Assembly: GCA_963969595.1 (NCBI GenBank)
Contig: OZ018416.1
Location: 6,030,065 to 6,094,064, forward strand
DNA: 64,000 nt
Source: Neckera pumila
Taxonomy: Eukaryota; Streptophyta; Bryopsida; Hypnales; Neckeraceae
Reading direction: 5' to 3'
Shown in pieces: positions 1-10,885 of the stretch; position 1 is the stretch's first letter; every line of letters starts with the position of its first letter. A program made the position numbers and the translations under genes. The notes beneath the pieces were generated by a model, which saw only the letters and a list, made by a program, of their open reading frames with translations, searched no databases and was not told the DNA's origin.

Positions 1-705
1 GAGGTGGGAAGACAACCAATAACTATTTAGAATTATTTTTTCCTATCCGAATGACCAAGTAGGATAGTTGGGTGATTATCTTTCCAATCATATATCGAAG
101 TTGTTCAAATGAAGATACATGATGCCATTGTCCTCCCTAGCTATTTCATATTTGGGCCTTTTGAAGTAGGACCTAAAATTTACATGTTATTTGTCTTTTG
201 CATGTAGCTTGATACAAATGTAAAGTAATAGACTTTTTTGTTTTTTGTAAAGATGATTGAAAAATGCATCTATAAGATACTTTACATTTATCCTAAAGTT
301 CTAATTTTCAAAATCACTTACACTACTTAAATCTTCCTAAAATCAAAATGTTTTTCAAAAGTTCATAATTTTGACTTGACAACAACTTAAAAAATAATCT
401 ATTGTTGTAATTATGACTATAAGACAATCAACTTATAAAATACCATTTATTGGTTTTCAATCATCATTGTGATAGGGAATCATGATGAAATAGACATAGT
501 CTTAAATACTTTCAAGAAAAACTCCAACCTTTAGAGTGAAAAAATATTTGTTCATAACATGACACCATAGTCATGGCAACATATCAATAACTATAGGAGG
601 AAGTCTTTATATAACTATGCCATCTATATCATATAAAACACAATCATGATTGTGGCCGTAAGTTGCTTGAATACATTGACTTCTATAAGACAATTTTCCC
701 TCTAA
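1..705. other. AT-rich intergenic DNA
   Basis: No recognisable gene, RNA or repeat boundary was found here. The sequence is AT-rich with stops in all frames at short intervals. It ends at the left terminus of the GGGCC inverted-repeat element. Confidence 0.6.
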
Positions 706-1389
706 TAAGGGCCGGTTTATACTTGGGGCCGGATTGAAGGCCGGCCGGAACTCTCCAAGTTTGAACCAATAGGATCACTCAATTTCTCCCAAGGGCTCTA
801 TACTTGAGGCCGGATGGAACCATCACTCATCCTACGTGTTGCCTTAGGTGGCATGGTTTTGGCGCCAAACCACCCATCCCCAAGGGAGCAATTGGGACAA
901 GGTTTTGGGTGGCCCAAACTCCCATCTTGGACCGGATGGAGCCCCTCCATTGGATTGTACAAATCTCCACCCTCCATTCTTTTGTTTTCTTTTTTCTATT
1001 ACATTTTCTCAAGAAACTTCCTTCCATCTGCATTGCTGAAATTTTGGGGCTCTGCTGTCAATCCCAGGCTTGCTCAATTTAGCAAGCTGCATGTACAGTA
1101 ATATGTTTAGAAGCAAATTATCACCCTGTTATTCAGAGGCTTAATTAACTAAAGTTAATCTGCAAGCATTACGAAAATGTAAGACCTAGCAAGTTTATCA
1201 ACGTTGTTTAATATTTGACTGAGTTTGTAACCTGAATTATTTTATTGTAAGAAGAAAAATGAAAAGTTTCAAATATTAAACAGTTGAAAATAAAATAATT
1301 TTGGTTAAACTGAGTTGATTTGAGTTTTGATTTCAGTACCACATTTTACCTAATGTAACAATAAGGCCACTTTCTAACTAGAAATCAAG

Positions 1390-1475
1390 CACACTGATTA
1401 AATACTGATATATAATTTGTGTTTGCGCACACGAATTAAAAATAACACATAATCTATGTCTGATTTATTAGTGTG
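1390..1475. repeat. AT-rich foldback hairpin inside the GGGCC element
   Basis: CACACTGATTAAATA near 1390 pairs with the inverted TTTATTAGTGTG ending at 1475, and the inner TTTGTGTT pairs with AACACA. The stem is about 35 bp with several mismatches around a short loop. It may be an older foldback nested in the larger element or a structural part of it. Confidence 0.45.
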
Positions 1476-1780
1476 ATTATTTTCAAACCCATGTAGTGAC
1501 ATGACCAAAATTATTTTACTGTAAGAAGAAAAATGAAAAGTTTCAAAAAAAAATAAGAATTCACTTCTTCATTTTTGAACTAGGAAAAACAGGAATAGAA
1601 AGGATAAATTTATTTCGAAATGAAAAAAAATCTCTTTTCTTTACAATAGAATTTTTTTTTTTTTTAAATTAATAAATAAACTCTTATATTTTTTGAAATA
1701 GAAAAGAATGAAAGAGAAAGGAAAACATGCATATTTTTATATTTTTTTAATTGAGCATTGAAAAATTGAAGAGCACATGA

Positions 1781-1910
1781 ATTGGAAATTGGATCCTAGA
1801 ATCCGGCCCAATTGCTTTACATTAGTTGGGGCTGAATGGAAGAATTGGAAATTCGGCCTTAGAATCCGGCCCAAGGGCTTTATATTAGTTGGGGCCGGAT
1901 GGAAGAATTG
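1781..1910. repeat. 63-bp tandem duplication
   Basis: Two adjacent units start with ATTGGAAATT at 1781 and 1844, share AGAATCCGGCCCAA and TTAGTTGGGGC, and a third unit start appears at 1907. The units form the subterminal repeat zone of the surrounding GGGCC element. Confidence 0.6.
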
Positions 1911-2273
1911 GGGCCGGATTGAGGGCCGGATTGAAGGCAAATCCGGCCGGCCTTCCATCCAATCCAAGGCCAAGTATAAACTGGCCCTTACAAAGTATCC
2001 AAGAGTCAAATGGATCTTTTTTCAATATTTTGAAATGGGGTATGGAAATGTACTTCAATTTTGTGAACATTCTGTTGTTATGATCAAATGCTTGGATAAA
2101 AAATTATGCAACCCAAAAAATTCAAGTATAGCTAGTAATTTTGAGCAACTTGTACCAAACTTTGACTTTCTAATTTCCTTCTGAAATTTGGCAAGTATGT
2201 AACTAAAAATGATATAATCGTCTAAGTAGAGTCAAGGTTGATGATCAAGGTCTAGAAATAAAATAGTCCTTAA

Positions 2274-3091
2274 CCCCTAAAGGACCATTGTCCCTTTGGA
2301 AGACAAATGGGATTTTGGGCAAGTATCTACGGGCTGAATTTTTGTTCTAATTTTTTGAAACTTTTCTTAAAGATGCGAAAATTGATTAGCTTCATGAAAG
2401 TATAATTTTTTTTCAATCAATGCCCATTAACAAAATTCATGTCCAAATAAGCTCAAAGTAGGAGAGAGGGGCAACCAAAAAAACTTCAAAAAATTTGAAT
2501 TTTTTTTTGTAATAATTTTTTTTCTCATAGATTATATTATTTTCTACATAGAAAGCTTTGATTCATTCCATTTGGATTTGTTATGAGAAGTTATGGACAC
2601 TCTTGTTTTTTGGGCAATTAGTCCATTTCCTTGACTTTTACAGTTTTTTTTAAAATGTTCTCAATTCTAGAAAATAACATTTAGAATTGTAAAAATTGCA
2701 TTTGGAATTGAATCCTACAATTTCTTAAAGAATAATAATTGATTTGTTTTGAATGTTTTTCCCCTAGATTCTCAACTCAATTCTCCACCACAAAGATTTA
2801 AAGCTCAAAACTTTGTAGAGCAAAAAATTAAAGTTAAAAAAGGTTCAAAGTCAAATAATCTTCTCATGCAATGTGCTGAAAATTTTGTTTTGTCCACTTT
2901 AAAGGTAGGTATCTTGCAACCTGTGTAGTCAAAAATTCTGAATTTTTTTTTCACACATATCCGACTAGCTAAGTGTAAGATCCTACGGTTAGATGTGTAA
3001 AAAAACAATTTTCAAACTTTTTTACTCTTTGCTACAAAAATGGCAGTTTTGAGTGTTTTTGGCCAGAAATAAAGCCTCGGTCTTTTAGGAA
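2274..3091 (+). mobile_element. TTAA-family element, subfamily B, copy 1
   Basis: TTAA at 2270-2273 is followed by CCCCTAAAGGACC. About 820 bp on, the body ends in a degraded CTTTTAGGA followed by TTTAA. It matches the element at 15854-16741 along most of its length, including the start (GGGATTT..GGCAAG) and the end (AAATGGCAGTTTT, then GCCAGAAA). It shares with subfamily A the blocks GATCCTACGGTTA and ATGGCAGTTTT, the latter about 40 bp from the terminus. No transposase reading frame is present. It is inferred to be a non-autonomous DNA element using TTAA target sites. Confidence 0.7.
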
Positions 3092-4211
3092 TTTAAAAAA
3101 ATCACAGCAACTACAAAATCACAAAATAGCATGATATTTCTGGAAAATAGGGATAATGGTGATAAACATCTTAGTATAATTGGATAACTTCTTTTTCTTT
3201 CAAATAGAACTATCTGGTAGAAAAAGTTTGAAGTGTAATGTATATTAAGCCTTTTGAAGAATACTCTAAATAAAATAGAATGTAGAATATTAAAATAATA
3301 CTTGGTAGTTAAGTTTAATTATATTTTAAATCAAAAAATTCATAAAATTTAATGTTTGATTTTGAAAGCGTTCCTTGGACTTACAAATTATACTAGTTGG
3401 ACATCAACCTAGAAGTATCATTTCTATCCCAATTATACTTTCTAAAAAACATTTCAAAATTAACTTGGACACAAGATTAAACCTGAGAGTAGTATGTAGT
3501 TGTTTCATGCAAAATTGCATGTACAATGATAACCAAGCGCATCGTTGAGGTTATTATAAAAATATCATGAATGTTTCACATATAATTGTCCTTGAGATCT
3601 TTCGCACATAACAAACATAAAAACAAGAATCACTTTATAATAATATAAATAGTATTTAGTATGAAGCAAACCAATAGCATGAATAATGAAATGAAATAGA
3701 ATTTGGTATTTACAAGAAATTGATATTTTACTAAAATATTTTGTCTCAAAGATCATTTTCAGTATTTTGTTTTATATAAGTATTCATAGAATAACTCATT
3801 AAAAATTTTCAAAGCATTCATATTTTATTTTAAATTAGATTTTTATTAGGAAACTTTAGTATATTGTTTCATTTAGAATTTATTGTTTGAAGTATAACTA
3901 TCGGTATATAATCTATTCCATCAAAAAACTGGTTCTATTGTAATATTATCAAGCATAAGAAGACATTCTCTATATTACACCATTGGAGGCAAAATACTTC
4001 GTACATAGTAGAAATATGGTATATGTTGCCACTATAGATATGACCTACAAGAAGAGCACATGACTAGACTAATGCCTACCAAGACTAGTTGTGGATTTTT
4101 TTTACAGTCATTTTCTTGGTCCACACTAACCATGTTTCTATTGCAGGCAATTTTATTGGTTTGCAATCACAATCTAACAAGCACCTCCAAAAGATTTTAT
4201 ATCTCCAACAG
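3092..4211. other. AT-rich intergenic DNA
   Basis: No gene or clear repeat was recognised. Open frames are short and show no recognisable domain. Confidence 0.55.
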
Positions 4212-5140
4212 TAGCTTGCATTTTGAGAGGTCCCATTCAAGGGTTGTTTTAGACTCTTGCTTACAAAGCAAGTAAAGTCACCCCCTCCCCCACCATGTAA
4301 GCTAAGTCAGTTGACTTTGACTGACATTCACATGTATCTTGTTTTTATGAAAATGTAGATTCGTAAATTGTAGATGAACTATTGTAGCAGAAATGCAACA
4401 AATAAATACAGTAACACTCTTTTGAAAATAAAGGTGTATAGGGTCACTTGACTAGGCTCACAAGTGACTTATAAGAATTCACCTTATTCGCCTATCGGCC
4501 TCCAAACTACTCCAAACGATTCCCCCACTTCTACCTTTTTTTAATATAAGAAAACTCCTTGAGAAGTTATGTCCTTTGTTGAATGACCCTTCACACTTCT
4601 TCAATTGTAAGTTTGTGAATGAAAGCCTCTTCTCTTTCAATCAAGAGCCAACAATAGAGACCTTTTGGTCTACGTTAACTATGCTTTGCCATATTACCTG
4701 AGATTCTGTCCCTTTCGCATTAGCTTGCATTTTGAGTAAGGTCCCATACAAGGTCATTTTATACTCTCACTTACAAAGCAAGCAAAGTCACCCCCCTCCC
4801 TTGCAAGCTCAGTCATCCGATTTTGACTGACATTTACGTGCACCCGTTCTTCTGAAAATGTAGATGTATAAATTCTAAATGAACCGTGTGGCATAAATGC
4901 AAAGGATAATTACAATAACACTCTTTTGAAAGTAAAGATGTGTAGGGTCACTTGACTAGGCTGATAAGCAACTTGTAAGAATTCGCCTTGTTCACCTTTT
5001 TCAGCCTCCAAACTACTCCAAACAGTTCCCCCACTCCCACCCTTTTTTTTTTAGAAAAAATCCTTGCAAAGTTTGATCCTTGTCAAGTGATCCTTCACAC
5101 TTCTTCAATTGTAAGTTAGTTTGTCAATGAAAGCCTCCTC
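4212..5140. repeat. 519-bp tandem segmental duplication, two copies
   Basis: Two head-to-tail copies start with GCTTGCATTTTGAG at 4214 and 4733, giving a period of 519 bp. Shared landmarks in order are CTTACAAAGCAAG, AGTCACCCCC, TTTTGACTGACATT, AACACTCTTTTGAAA, GGGTCACTTGACTAGGCT, CCTCCAAACTACTCCAAAC and CTTCACACTTCTTCAATTG. The copies differ by many substitutions and small indels, so the duplication is not recent. There is no TG..CA boundary, primer-binding site or internal coding region, which argues against an LTR pair. Confidence 0.75.
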
Positions 5141-5274
5141 CTCATATAGAGACCAACTACACATGTCCAACACAACACAATTGATGAACCATACACCAAT
5201 GACACTCCATTTGCACCTTTTTATTTCACAAACAATTGAAGGCGCAAGTCCCCATTGCTTTGAAAGTTCGAGTG

Positions 5275-5420
5275 AGCTGCAGCCCAGTAGGGCTTTTTTT
5301 TTGGACCAATGTTCTCCCTTCTGACTTCATAGCAGAGGCCAATATTTGGAGGGAGGGACGAACATAGGCCAAAATTCTGACAAGCTGGCACTATGGTGCC
5401 AAAAAAAAAGCCCTGCAGCC
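5275..5420. repeat. Small foldback element
   Basis: CTGCAG plus GGGCTTTTTTTTTGG on the left (5276-5302) is matched inverted by CCAAAAAAAAAGCCCTGCAG on the right (5399-5418). The left arm carries a 7-bp insertion. The interior has no gene. It resembles a degenerate hairpin MITE; the family was not recognised. Confidence 0.5.
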
Positions 5421-5646
5421 TAGCCACAAGGGAGGACCAGAGAGGCTACTCTACCCTCAATAGAGTTACTATGACACCAAGTCACCAAGTTGCCTTGCAA
5501 AGTGTAAGTTTTCCGTTTCATTTGTTTCAAAAAAGAGAGGATAAAAACAAACAAAGCTTAAGTTAAATGCTCGTGATTCAACCCCAATTGGAGTCAAGCT
5601 TTGCCATAAGTTAACACTGGTTGGTGGCAGAATCAATAATTTTATC

Positions 5647-5759
5647 TCTACACCAAATAGTGAAATTAGGTTGCCCACACTAATTTCTCATATCTAACAC
5701 TTTCAGACATGGTCAACTATAGTCTGGGACAACCTAATAATTTCACTATTTTGTGTAGA
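5647..5759. mobile_element. 113-bp foldback MITE, CACAAAATAGTG family, copy 1
   Basis: The arms read TACACCAAATAGTGAAATTA on the left and, inverted, TTTCACTATTTTGTGTA on the right. They extend through AGGTTG/CAACCT. Both ends can be read as TA followed by CAC, consistent with a TA target duplication as in Tc1/mariner-type MITEs. A longer relative lies at 13940-14193 and a one-arm remnant at 23763-23795. Confidence 0.65.
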
Positions 5760-6050
5760 CTTGGCTCAGGTTGGTTGTCAGCCAGGGCATACTCCTCCGT
5801 CAAGTCCTCAAGATCCAACCAGATAAGTTAAGTTCAATAACACAAGTTCTAAGTTATTCATCAGACCATTCAAGTAAAAACAGTTATGATCCCAAGTCCA
5901 CATCGAAGTAAAAATAATACAAATTGAGCCCCTCCTTACCAGGAAACTGAACAGGCCAGACATGGAGGACACCCCACTACAGTACTTCCAACAAGTGAGC
6001 TTTGCTTTGACCGTAAACCACTCCCAGGATTCCTCCTGTTCATTTTGTGG

Positions 6051-6212
6051 GGTGGTTCTTGACTGTAATCCACGATTACTTGGATAAAACTGCGTAATCG
6101 AGCATTACAAATGTTTCATCCAGTTCCAACTCTCATCCTCAATTTCTCATCCTTTCCTACTCGTGATTTACATCGGGCAACGCCTATGTCGTTGGGGATT
6201 GCCCTATACAAA
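6051..6212 (+). repeat. Dispersed repeat H, copy 1
   Basis: This segment contains CTGTAATCCACGATTAC, GCGTAATCGAGCATTAC and a short inverted pair GGGCAA / TTGCCC around 6176-6210. Related sequence recurs at 13789-13932 and, inverted, at 14951-15150, where the GTAATC and CGATTACG motifs and the GGGCATTGC hairpin are better preserved. No coding content was seen. Confidence 0.45.
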
Positions 6213-6911
6213 TGGCCTGAGATTCATGCCGGATTCCAGTAAAAGAGAAGCCCATGTTTCCTTCAGTTGGGGTCTGCCTGCCTGTCTGGGTCCAAAAATT
6301 CCCCACAATCCTGCCCAAACATCATGCTCCAAATCCAATTCCAAACTGAAGCCCCATGCCAGGCAAATTCGTCCCCAAGTCCTCCATCATCAGTCTCTGA
6401 CACTACTGCAACCCTAAAGCTTCAGCTTGAGTTACTACTCTCCCACGCCATGCTTGCTTTTCTTCACCACTGTAGTGGGTTTCTAAACCGGGGATGGTAA
6501 CAAAATGGGCTTGTTATTTATTTAGTACACGCTGGGCTTCACTGGAAGACAGATGAGGCTGAAAGCACCATTATTTTTAGACTTCGTATCCATGGGGCTC
6601 TCGTATGCATTCCCAGGCCCAGCATGACAAACAGAGGCAAAAAAATTCAACCCAATGGTTTTTATAAATGGTTTAAAGTTAACGTGGCTATCCTGAAATA
6701 CTGGCTGCCATGATGGCCCTCAAATCGGGGAGGGGTGGAGCTGGAATTGGCAAGCCAGGATCTGGACAGAATGAACTTGGACCAATGTTCATTAGCTGCC
6801 CGCCTGCCTGACGACTCCTCAACTCCTCGTCAGTGGTTGAGTATATAGGAGTTCAACAAGCTACAGTTGTTTGACTAGTCTCTTGTGGAGGCCGTTTTGC
6901 CCCTCCCCCCT
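6213..6911. other. Intergenic DNA, no gene recognised
   Basis: Base composition is more balanced than in the flanks. Overlapping 77- to 84-codon open frames (6163-6500) have no recognisable domain. A GTCTCTTGTGGAGG stretch just before the next element resembles the CCTCCGCAAGAGGC arms at 9434-9495. Confidence 0.45.
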
Positions 6912-6915
6912 TTAA

Positions 6916-7830
6916 CCCCTAAAGTTCCTTGACTATGTTCTCACCAAAAATGCTCCAAAACTGCCATTTCTAGTCCAAGTACCAAATTTTTGAAAAATAT
7001 CATTTTTTGACACATATAACCGTGGGATCTTGTCATACTCTAGTTTGAGAATATGTGGGAAAAAATTCAGAAATTTCCACCATGTAGATTGCAAGATATT
7101 AGCATTTGAAGTGGCAAAAATCCTTTTTTGACCACTGCGATAAACCGGGCAGCTGCACTTCACAAGGTCAAATCATTATGAAAAAAAGTCCAAAATGGTT
7201 GTGCTTCTTTGGATTCATTCTTCAGGGCAAGTTGTCTACATACATGAAAATTTTCAGATCATTTGGAGTTGTGCAACATATAGAAAAAAAATAGTAAGTA
7301 GAGAGAAGTAGAGAATGATTCAAAATACTAAATTGTTAATAAATAATTTACAAAATTACAAAAATACAATCCAAATGGTTGAATTGTTGTTATAAACGAT
7401 CTACATCCAATAGCATTATTTTTTTTCAAAAATATTGAAATTTCAGGAAAATAAAGGACTTTAAAGTTTTTTTTGGTGTAGGAATTCCATAACTGCCCGC
7501 AAACTAAAAAGCCTCATAACTTTTGTCTCAACTATTGAAATGCAATGATTCAAAGCTTTTTGAGTACATATAAATCTGAAGAACAAATTTTAAATTTTTA
7601 TTTCTTAAAAAGTGTTTTTTCCAGATCTGCCCGGACTGCCCGAGTTGAGAAAAAAACAATATATTGTGCAATAACTTTTTACTCGTACTTCCAAATGTCA
7701 TGAAATATGAAAGATATTCCTCGTCCCCACATTCTATTAAAATTTCAGCCCAAAATGTGCAAATCTCTGCTCACATGCACCTGCCCAAAAAAGTTATAAG
7801 TCCAAAAAATACTGTCCAGTCCTTTAGGGG
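6916..7830 (-). mobile_element. TTAA-family element, subfamily A, copy 1
   Basis: A 915-bp element lies exactly between TTAA at 6912-6915 and TTAA at 7831-7834. It starts CCCCTAAAGTTCC and ends CCTTTAGGGG. AAAACTGCCATTTCT lies 41 bp from the left end. It is co-oriented with copy 2 (11140) and opposite to copies 3 (27539) and 4 (54632). A 76-codon minus-strand frame (6933-7163) is shared in diverged form with copy 2 but has no known domain. Intact TTAA flanks and CCCC termini fit piggyBac-type transposition; the element encodes no transposase. Confidence 0.8.
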
Positions 7831-7834
7831 TTAA

Positions 7835-8125
7835 CCCTTGAACATCGACACGGACGCCAAACGTCCGATGGATGACAAGGAATCTTTAAATGTAGGACGA
7901 CAATGCAACTATTCATCTTTGGAATTGGATTTGGAAAGGGAAGATCTTCAATAGTACTTTGACTTCCAATAGGCGGTTTTGCTATTTCTTAGGCCAATGA
8001 TTTACATGGTTTTAGAAAAGGGTGATCTTCAAGGACCCCCCCTCCAACGTTCAAGGATTAAAGCATCTCTTGCAGCCCTTCACACAATTTATTCCTTCAA
8101 TCGAGATCTGTCTAATTTAAAAGGG
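7835..8125. other. Unique intergenic segment beginning CCCTTGAA
   Basis: The right TTAA of the preceding element is followed directly by CCCTTGAAC, the same string that starts the subfamily D element at 25588. This may be the remnant end of a second abutting TTAA element. The rest is unremarkable. Confidence 0.35.
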
Positions 8126-8400
8126 ACTAGTATGCCATGTGCCGTTGCCACAGTCAAAACAAAAGTAAAAGTGTTTTTCTAATTTTTAGATTCAATAAAT
8201 ACTCTGAAATTCAATAACTTCGGCACTGTAGGTCCAAACGCCACAAAACCAAGTCCATGCACCCCTCCTCGTCGAGCCCTTTCCATTGGTACCAAGCACA
8301 CGGACGGGAGACGCACGGTCCGAGAGATCTCAACGTAACAAAACAAACTAAACAAACAAACAAACAAACTTAAGGTATGGATGGCCACTTGAATACCCAA
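8126..8400 (+). mobile_element. SINE-like repeat E, copy 1, uninterrupted
   Basis: About 250 bp containing GCCACAG, CACTGTAGGTCCAAA, GCCACAAAA, TGCACCCCTC, GCACGGTC and AGATCTCAA, ending in a (CAAA)n tail (about 8340-8370) and then CTTAAGGTATGGATGG. Copies lie at 43192-43430 (5' end missing) and 54570-55720 (split by a TTAA element). A CAAA-rich tail suggests a retroposon such as a SINE, but no pol III A or B box was identified with confidence. The 8179-8400 minus-strand frame is an artefact of the repeat. Confidence 0.55.
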
Positions 8401-8651
8401 CAGTACAACTCACTAAATATACTTCCAACCAATCACAAGTCATAGATCTTGCAAAAACAAGAAGTAAGCTATGACAATTGCTAATCCCAAGAGAAAAAAT
8501 AGCATATAGTGAATGTAAAGGTCTCCTTCAAATATGGATTATTTGGTGTGTGAAAGTAAAGGTCGAGCCTGACAAACAATACAATTGATTGCTTATCATC
8601 CCAAAATTAGAGGAGAGGGGATATTTGGAGGGTTGCAGGAGATACTCTTAA

Positions 8652-9284
8652 CCCCTAAATGCCCAAGGGCTTGTTTTGGGCTTCCTGGAATTTGCTCTAA
8701 ATTGAACAAAATGTCAACATTTTGATAAGTTGTATCAATTTTTTTGAAATGTAACCTTACAAATTCAAACTAGACATGTTAGAAATCTCATAGGAAAATA
8801 AAACACAACAATATCACTTACGGAGTGAAAGATTATAATGTTTGACCATGAGGGTGCTAAAACTGCAAAAATCTTTCAATCTTCTTTACACAAATCAAAT
8901 CTAGAAAGTTGGTGACCAAAAAAATATGAGGTTAAAGGGCCTAACTTGTAACCTCAATCAATTTATGGCTTCTTAAAATCTACTCCACAATTTTTTTAAA
9001 TGAATTTTGAATGCGATTTTTTCTCCAAGATCTAGTGTATTTGAGGCTCATTTCCAAGAGCTCTCAACACTACGGGAAGTCAAGATTGCAATGGGTACCC
9101 TTGCACAAACACTTGAATAGAAAATCACTATCATTTATATTCAAGATCGGGTTTTGGTGCTAAAATTAGACTTCGAGAAGAACTTTCTAAAAATATAAAC
9201 TACTAAAAGTAGCAACTTGGTTAGGTTTTATTTAACTTCAAACTTTTGCAAACGCTAGATTTGGGTGACTCGGACATTTAGGGG
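8652..9284 (+). mobile_element. TTAA-family element, subfamily C, copy 1
   Basis: A 633-bp element between TTAA at 8648-8651 and TTAA at 9285-9288. It starts CCCCTAAATGCCCAAGGGC and ends GGACATTTAGGGG, so the terminal inverted repeat is about 12 bp (CCCCTAAATGYC). The second half matches 13265-13637 (AATCAATTTA, CTTCTTAAAATCTACTC, GATCTAGTGTA, GGGCTCATTTC). The left end matches an inverted fragment at 61955-62035. It has no coding capacity. Confidence 0.75.
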
Positions 9285-9306
9285 TTAACCCTTGGGAAAA
9301 AGCATG

Positions 9307-9706
9307 TTTTTTTTGCAAATTATGTGTTCATATTTGCAATCAGAAGCCCCAAATTAGCTAGGATAGGTGTTAACAATTGAACAAAGATGGCACAAAATAG
9401 GGGGTCTTTTTTTTACATTCACCCTGGGCTTTACCTCCGCAAGAGGCTTGTCATACAACTAAAAGCTCAACCGTTCAACAAGCCTCTTGCGGAGGCTACT
9501 TCCCCCCCACTTTGGGGAAACGCAGAAATGTTTTATTAGGGATGCTTGATAAAATTTGCAAATTCTGAGTTCATATTTGCAATCAGAAGCCCTGAATTAG
9601 CTAGGAGAGTTGTTAACAATTGAATAAACACGGCATAAAATTGGGGGTCTTTTTTTTACATTCACCCTAGGCTTTACCTCCGCAAGAGTCTCGTCGTACA
9701 ACTATA
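9307..9706. repeat. 243-bp direct repeat pair with an internal perfect hairpin
   Basis: Two copies start near 9312 and 9555 with TTTGCAAATT and share TTCATATTTGCAATCAGAAG, TTAGCTAGGA, TTGTTAACAATTGAA-like sequence, a poly-T stretch and ACATTCACCCT. Copy 1 also contains an exact 18-bp inverted repeat, 9434-9451 (CCTCCGCAAGAGGCTTGT) against 9478-9495. Copy 2 keeps only the first arm (CCTCCGCAAGAGTCTCGT). Confidence 0.7.
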
Positions 9707-9948
9707 AGCTCGACCCAGAAGGAACCACCAAACTGAGCAAAGACCGGTAGGTCATGCGTACGACCATGCGCTGGATTACAATAGACTCGACCCTCATCAG
9801 TCCTCATTTGCAACAGTAACAACAATGAGAAAGAAGGGCAACGGAGGATTAACCCTCTTATTTGCCCCATCCATAGGTAAATGTAAAAAATTTCCTGTAT
9901 TTTGTGCTACGTAAATTCTGGATTTCTTCACCCTCTTCTAACTAATTT

Positions 9949-9983
9949 GTGGGTGGGGTGGGTGGGGGTGGGGGTGGGGGGGT
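9949..9983 (+). repeat. G-rich tract with G-quadruplex potential
   Basis: More than six GGG or GGGG runs separated by single T residues occupy about 35 bp. The plus strand fits the usual G-quadruplex pattern of four G-runs with short loops. No gene start lies nearby. Confidence 0.6.
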
Positions 9984-10215
9984 CAAATTGCAAATAGGAA
10001 TTTAGAATTTGAATTTTTTTTATCGTGGGTGGCAAATAAAAAATTCCATTATTTTTTGCACGGATAAAACATGGGGCAATAAGGGGGTCAATCCTCCCTA
10101 GCTGAGAAGGAAGGGATTGAACTTATAGTTGTGCAAATGATCCAAATGTGGGGTCCAGCCATGGGTGAATGTGGAAAAACAAAGCCCCCCTATTTTGTGC
10201 TTGATTAACCAAAAA

Positions 10216-10500
10216 GCGTCCAATTCTTGAAAATGCACACTATTTCTACATTTTGCTTTCTCATTGCACTAGCAATATACAAATAGTAGACGCTTTCAGA
10301 AGGTAGATGCCTCTAGTGACTGCTACCTTTCAACTTCAAAAGAAAATCATACCTAATTCCACAAAGCTTCAAAAAATACAAAATGACTTGGGATAGATGC
10401 CAAATCCATGTGTCTTTTAAAAAATAAATCCTGAAAAATGAATTTGAAGAAGTCTAACCTCCCCAAATTAATTTCCAAATCTTAACCTTGGGCATTTTAT
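10216..10500 (+). repeat. Dispersed repeat G, copy 1
   Basis: This segment is matched in inverted orientation by 27150-27395. Shared landmarks (here in plus orientation) are TAGTAGACGCTTTC-like sequence, GGTAGATGC, AGTGACTGCT, CTTCAA, then AACCTCCC and AATTAATTTCCAAA. It is an old dispersed repeat of unknown class; no ends were defined. Confidence 0.5.
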
Positions 10501-10667
10501 GAACCTCCTACCACTCCCCCCTACCAAACGATCTACCAAGCCACCCAAAAACTTACAATAAAAATCTTACTCAGGTTTTGAAATCAATTTCAAATTTTTA
10601 TAGCAATTGAAAGCCCACAGTTAATAAGGTTGAATTGCCCAACCTGGTGTTTCTTTATGCACAATTT

Positions 10668-10885
10668 TTAGCCAACTGGCATACACCAAAATACGTTGGC
10701 TATATTTTGTAAAGGAAACTTTCAATTTTTGGGTTCAAAATAGCTAGATTACTGCTATAATTTAGGACCAGTAGCCAAATTTTACCTAGGTATCACCTAC
10801 TTTTCATATAGATATCACCAACTGAAGTATCACATAGATATTGAAGAAATAATTGACTCCTTCTCCAAAATGGAACAAATTAAAA
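10668..10885 (+). repeat. Dispersed repeat K, copy 1
   Basis: Matches 17795-17960 on the same strand. Shared landmarks are TTGTAAAGGAAA, TTTTCAAT, AGCCAAATTTTACCTAGG, TATCACC, TATTGAAGAAATA and CTTCTCCAAAATGGAA. The 10870-11094 open frame starts in this repeat and has no recognisable product. Confidence 0.6.

Larger units (their letters stand above)
709..1987. mobile_element. 1.28-kb DNA element with GGGCC terminal inverted repeats
   Basis: The left end (709-751) reappears inverted at the right end (1944-1987). Both share GGGCC, then a GTTTATACTTGG stretch, then a GGCCGGCCGGA block. The flanks are TAA on the left and TTA on the right, close to the 3-bp TWA duplication of PIF/Harbinger elements but not identical. 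Inside are subterminal GGCCGGAT repeats, a 63-bp tandem duplication (1781-1906), a 38-bp direct repeat (1236 and 1509) and an AT-rich hairpin (1390-1475). No transposase is encoded; the longest open frame (1777-2184) merely runs through the subterminal repeats. This is inferred to be a non-autonomous TIR transposon. The superfamily is uncertain because the target duplication is imperfect. Confidence 0.6.

Noticed and set aside
1777..2184. 135-codon plus-strand frame
   Set aside because: It runs through the 63-bp duplication and subterminal GGCCGGAT repeats and past the element end, as expected for a stop-poor GC-rich repeat.
4212..5140. LTR retrotransposon interpretation of the 519-bp repeats
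   Set aside because: Copies are directly adjacent with no interior and lack TG..CA ends, a primer-binding site and target duplications.
6933..7163. 76-codon minus-strand frame, with a relative at 11157-11387 and a remnant at 55278-55481
   Set aside because: It lies entirely in the subfamily A body. Replacements are spread evenly, the frame is broken in other copies, and no domain is recognisable, so similarity follows from repeat homology.
6912..7834. TA-target (Tc1/mariner) reading of the TTAA family
   Set aside because: With a TA target the outer T and A would vary, but TTAA is kept at nearly all preserved ends while the next base outside varies freely.
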